From contig AP026149.1 of NCBI GenBank assembly GCA_030295235.1, forward strand, positions 310,001-374,000: a stretch of DNA of 64,000 bases, written 5' to 3'. The translations under genes were made by a program, and so were the position numbers. The notes below the pieces were generated by a model. It worked only from the letters and a program-made list of their open reading frames with translations. It did not search any database and was not told where the DNA came from. Positions 61,358 to 64,000 of the stretch are shown here, piece by piece. How positions within the stretch are numbered: position 1 is the first letter of the stretch; each line of letters begins with the position of its first letter. The stretch is from Fistulifera solaris (lineage: Eukaryota > Bacillariophyta > Bacillariophyceae > Naviculales > Stauroneidaceae).

Positions 61358-63138
61358 CTAATATCGGTCATAACCTCCACGGTCTCCTCCATAACCTGAA
61401 ACGGAAACATGATGTTAGTAACCTGGACAAAAAGAGAGAACAAATGGGACACGACGTAGTTTGATCGAAGCATTTTTGAAGTGAAGTGAATTAAAGCTTG
61501 ACGGACGCGACTCAAAATAGAAGCCCTGATACTTGCGATGCGAATGATCTCGGTAATAGCGAAGGGTGATCACTCTGTGCTGGAACCTTGTTCTTGACTT
61601 TGGTAGCGAAGCGAAACTACCAAGGATCTGGTGTCACTTACTCTTGTTGACATCGACGGTCCGTCAAACCCAGACATCAACGAAGACAAGAAGGGGCAAC
61701 GCAATTTTATGACCGACTCAGTCGAACAAGACACCAATCAACACCAGATAGGACGCGAAGCAACTCTTCGAAAAGAACATTTACATCTTCCAAGTTCTTC
61801 CCACCGCAGAATACCCAATGGTAACAAACTCAATTGCTTAGTCTTCAGGAAATTCTTCCGCTCAATCTTCAGGATAGCAGTTGCTTGATCTTCGGGAACT
61901 TCGTAACGGGGCCAAACCATAGCAGACCTTGTGAAGCTCGAATTGATTCTCCGACGCTATCTTCAGGAACACTGAAACGAATCCATTCGTAACCTTCAAC
62001 TTAACAAACTAAACAAGAAAAGCGTGCCAAATGCTAGCAAACCTTGTCGAGCTCCCATCCATTTTCTTTGTGCGTGTCCCAACTGAACCCTAACGCTCAC
62101 GAAACTTACCACCTCCGTAACCACCACCTCCGCCGCCGCCACGGCGATCATCATAACCTCCCCGATCGTATCCACCGCGATCGTAGCCACCGCCACCACC
62201 GCCGTAGCCACCGCGATCATAGCCGCCACCGCCACCGCCGCCGTATCCACCTCCATATCCGCCACCTCGACCACCACCTCTGTCATTATCGTAGCCACCA
62301 CCGTAGCCACCACCACCACCACCGCTGTATCCGCCACCGTACGAATCATAACCTCCACGGTCATAGCCTCCGCCTCCACGGCCACCTCCGCCGGGACCGC
62401 GCTCGGAACCCATTCCTTTCGGTTGCGCCTCATTGACACGCAAAGCACGTCCATCGAGTTCATATCCCGACAACTTGTTGCAGGCTTCTTCGGCGGCCGC
62501 CGCGGGCATGGTTACGAAACAGAAACCCCGCAGTTTGCCCGTATCACGATCCGTCGGCATGAAGCAATCCGACACGGTTCCGTACTGCTCAAACAAGCTC
62601 TGAATAGACTCTTGCGTTGTCTCAAAGGCGAGATTGCCCACGTACAACTTAACATCCGGCTTGCCGGCGGCATTGAATCCGCTGCCACCGCCGCTACCAC
62701 CACTGCCCTTCGGACGAGATTCGTTGACACGAATGGTACGCCCATCGAGTTGCGATTGATCCATCTTGGAGATGGCTTCTTCAGCCGCTTCGCGGGTCGC
62801 CAACGTCACGAAACCGAAACCGCGGGGACGCGAGGTGCCGCGTTCGGTGGGCAAAAGACATCCGTCACCGTTCCGAACGCCGAAAACTCTTGACGTAGCT
62901 TGGCTTCGTCCGTTGCTGTTCAAGAAGAAAAGGTATAATAATTGGATGAGTTAGTTGTTTGAGAAAGGATTTGAAGTAGGAGAAGAAAAAGAGCCAGCTC
63001 GCACGTACCGTAATCCAAGTTACCAATGTAGAGTTTGATACCTTCCGCTTCGCCGTTCCCATTCTCCGCCGTACGAGACTCCGAATCTTTCGAAGGACCA
63101 TTGCCTTCGGGACTACGTGAACGTTCTCGTTCCGACAT
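61358..63138 (-). CDS. RRM glycine-rich RNA-binding protein (one frame break; remote last exon)
   Basis: Exons 63138..63009, 62915..62110 and probably 61395..61358. Two RRMs: the first with [19 protein letters not shown] and RGFGFVTLA, the second with [19 protein letters not shown] and RGFCFVTMP (RNP2/RNP1). Then comes a long Gly/Tyr/Asp/Arg tail ([10 protein letters not shown]-like units, RGG type) that binds RNA and may phase separate. A perfect donor GTAAGT at 62109-62104 follows GGYGGG. Over 700 bases away TTTCAG precedes an in-phase [12 protein letters not shown] and stop, so this is taken as the last exon. Reading through the intron instead gives KFRER and a stop at 62090. The break in AAAA at 62853-62856 (one short) lies in the first RRM. 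Confidence 0.82.
62111..62390 (-). repeat. Gly-rich codon repeat of the RGG tail
   Basis: Imperfect GGN-rich tandem coding ([12 protein letters not shown] units) in the RNA-binding gene. Expect recombination and length variation. The last exon at 61395-61358 carries one more DRGGYD unit. Confidence 0.75.
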
Positions 63139-64000
63139 GTTGTTATGCTTTTCTTAATTATTGAATATTCAAATAATGATTGTGCAATGAGAACTTTTTA
63201 TTATTTGACAAGTCTGGTGGTGTCCATGGACAACGCCGCAACAGATGGCTTTTCGTCGCTGCAAAGCAGAGATCTTTTTTTTTTTTCTCTCTGTGGTCCA
63301 AAAGGTGTCCGTCCGTACTCCCACCAACTCCAAAAGGAACGAAGAACATCATCTCTGTCGGAACGGTTTCTGAAAACTATGAAAGCAAAGTGTTGTCCGC
63401 TTTTCGCCAAGACTGGATTTCAATCACGGGACACGAACGACTTGTGTGTGTACTATCGATGTTCCAGAAAGATACTGCCTGACAGAGCTGCTCTAAACTA
63501 TGAACAAACAACATTATCTTCATTTTCTAATACCAGGTAGCTACCAGGTAGCCTTTTTGATTGCCTTACGGTGTGTAGTTCCAAAATGGAGGTTACCTTG
63601 CTTCACAACTGGGGATTCAGTCTTGAGTTCGGAACGACTTTATTTCGGGATCCTTCACTCTTGTGTGATACGACTGCAAAAGGGTGAGGACATCTCATCC
63701 ATTGATTAGCTACATGTACAGTGCACTTCAGCTTACCGCACGATGATTATTTCCTGAAATCTTTCCATTCAGAAATTGCTCTATAGGACCAAACTGTTGT
63801 CTCTTTGTACGACTTGAATTCAGTCATGAGTTATGAATGAACTTTTCAAAAATGCTAACAATCGTTTAGTATATGCTATAAAGTGCAGCCGGTCATTTGT
63901 CTTTCCCCAACCGAATCCAAAACAAGAACTTGAACCTCAAACACATTTTTGATTGTAAAACAATAAGTGGAACGGACAGTCCCACCATCGGAAGGAAGCC
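63139..64000. other. Right-edge region, nothing recognised
   Basis: Upstream of the RNA-binding gene start. Overlapping frames at 63145-63709 are mutually shadowed and lack motifs. A TACCAGGTAGCTACCAGGTA direct repeat stands at about 63532-63551. Any further gene would lie beyond the edge. Confidence 0.4.

Noticed and set aside
1-64000. CRISPR arrays, bacterial operons, tRNA or rRNA genes
   Set aside because: No regularly spaced direct repeats with unique spacers, no prokaryotic gene order, and no cloverleaf or rRNA core sequence noticed by eye. A tRNA scan would be needed to exclude a single tRNA.

Overview
The window reads as nuclear DNA of a diatom, most likely a raphid pennate close to Phaeodactylum. 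The evidence is: short GT-AG introns (about 60-140 nt, one of about 700 nt); signal peptides ending in ASAF-like motifs, the plastid presequence signature of secondary red-alga plastids; two cyclins of the expanded diatom type; a protein with the DUF6824 core typical of diatoms; and a UDP-sugar pyrophosphorylase, a PLP-homeostasis protein and a fibrillin that all carry plastid presequences. Genes lie on both strands, usually 0.3-1 kb apart. I found no tRNA, rRNA, CRISPR array or bacterial-style operon.

Layout. 1-5 kb: plastid-type USP (cut by the left edge), a YggS/PLPBP protein, and the proteasome ubiquitin receptor Rpn13. 5-18 kb: a bZIP factor, a SET-domain protein, two cyclins, an unrecognised 388-residue protein, the SMC5/6 subunit Nse4, and a Golgi-type peptidyl O-glycosyltransferase. 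19-24 kb: a PRXL2-like thioredoxin-fold protein divergent from an importin-4/Kap123 receptor. 24-28.6 kb: an accessory island with four MYND zinc-finger copies (a relic, a pseudogene with true nonsense codons, a nearly intact copy and a leader-only relic), interrupted by two inverted-repeat elements and a cluster of small palindromes. 28.9-34 kb: folate enzyme FolD, a secreted GPI-type hydrolase-fold protein lacking its nucleophile, and a plastid PAP/fibrillin. 34-40 kb: a myosin with an enlarged loop 1, a small unrecognised protein and RPS15. 40-49 kb: the ribosome-biogenesis helicase DBP10/DDX54, a chromodomain-JmjC-Tudor-like protein, DEK, the tRNA-splicing subunit Sen54 and a small mitochondrial membrane protein. 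49-64 kb: an enoyl-CoA-hydratase-fold protein, a HOOK adaptor homolog, V-ATPase c'', a thioredoxin-like protein, the DUF6824 protein, a plastid-type membrane protein and an RRM glycine-rich RNA-binding protein with a remote last exon.

The strongest whole-window signal is technical or biological: more than twenty single-base reading-frame breaks fall in or next to short mononucleotide runs inside otherwise conserved genes (bZIP, SET, Nse4, PRXL2, FolD, PAP, myosin, DBP10, JmjC, ECH, HOOK, DUF6824, RRM). Adding or removing one base in the run restores the known family sequence each time. Uncorrected long-read consensus error is the simplest explanation. The nonsense codons of the second MYND copy are different and look like real decay. 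Spans below cover the whole gene across breaks and introns; the evidence text gives exon limits.
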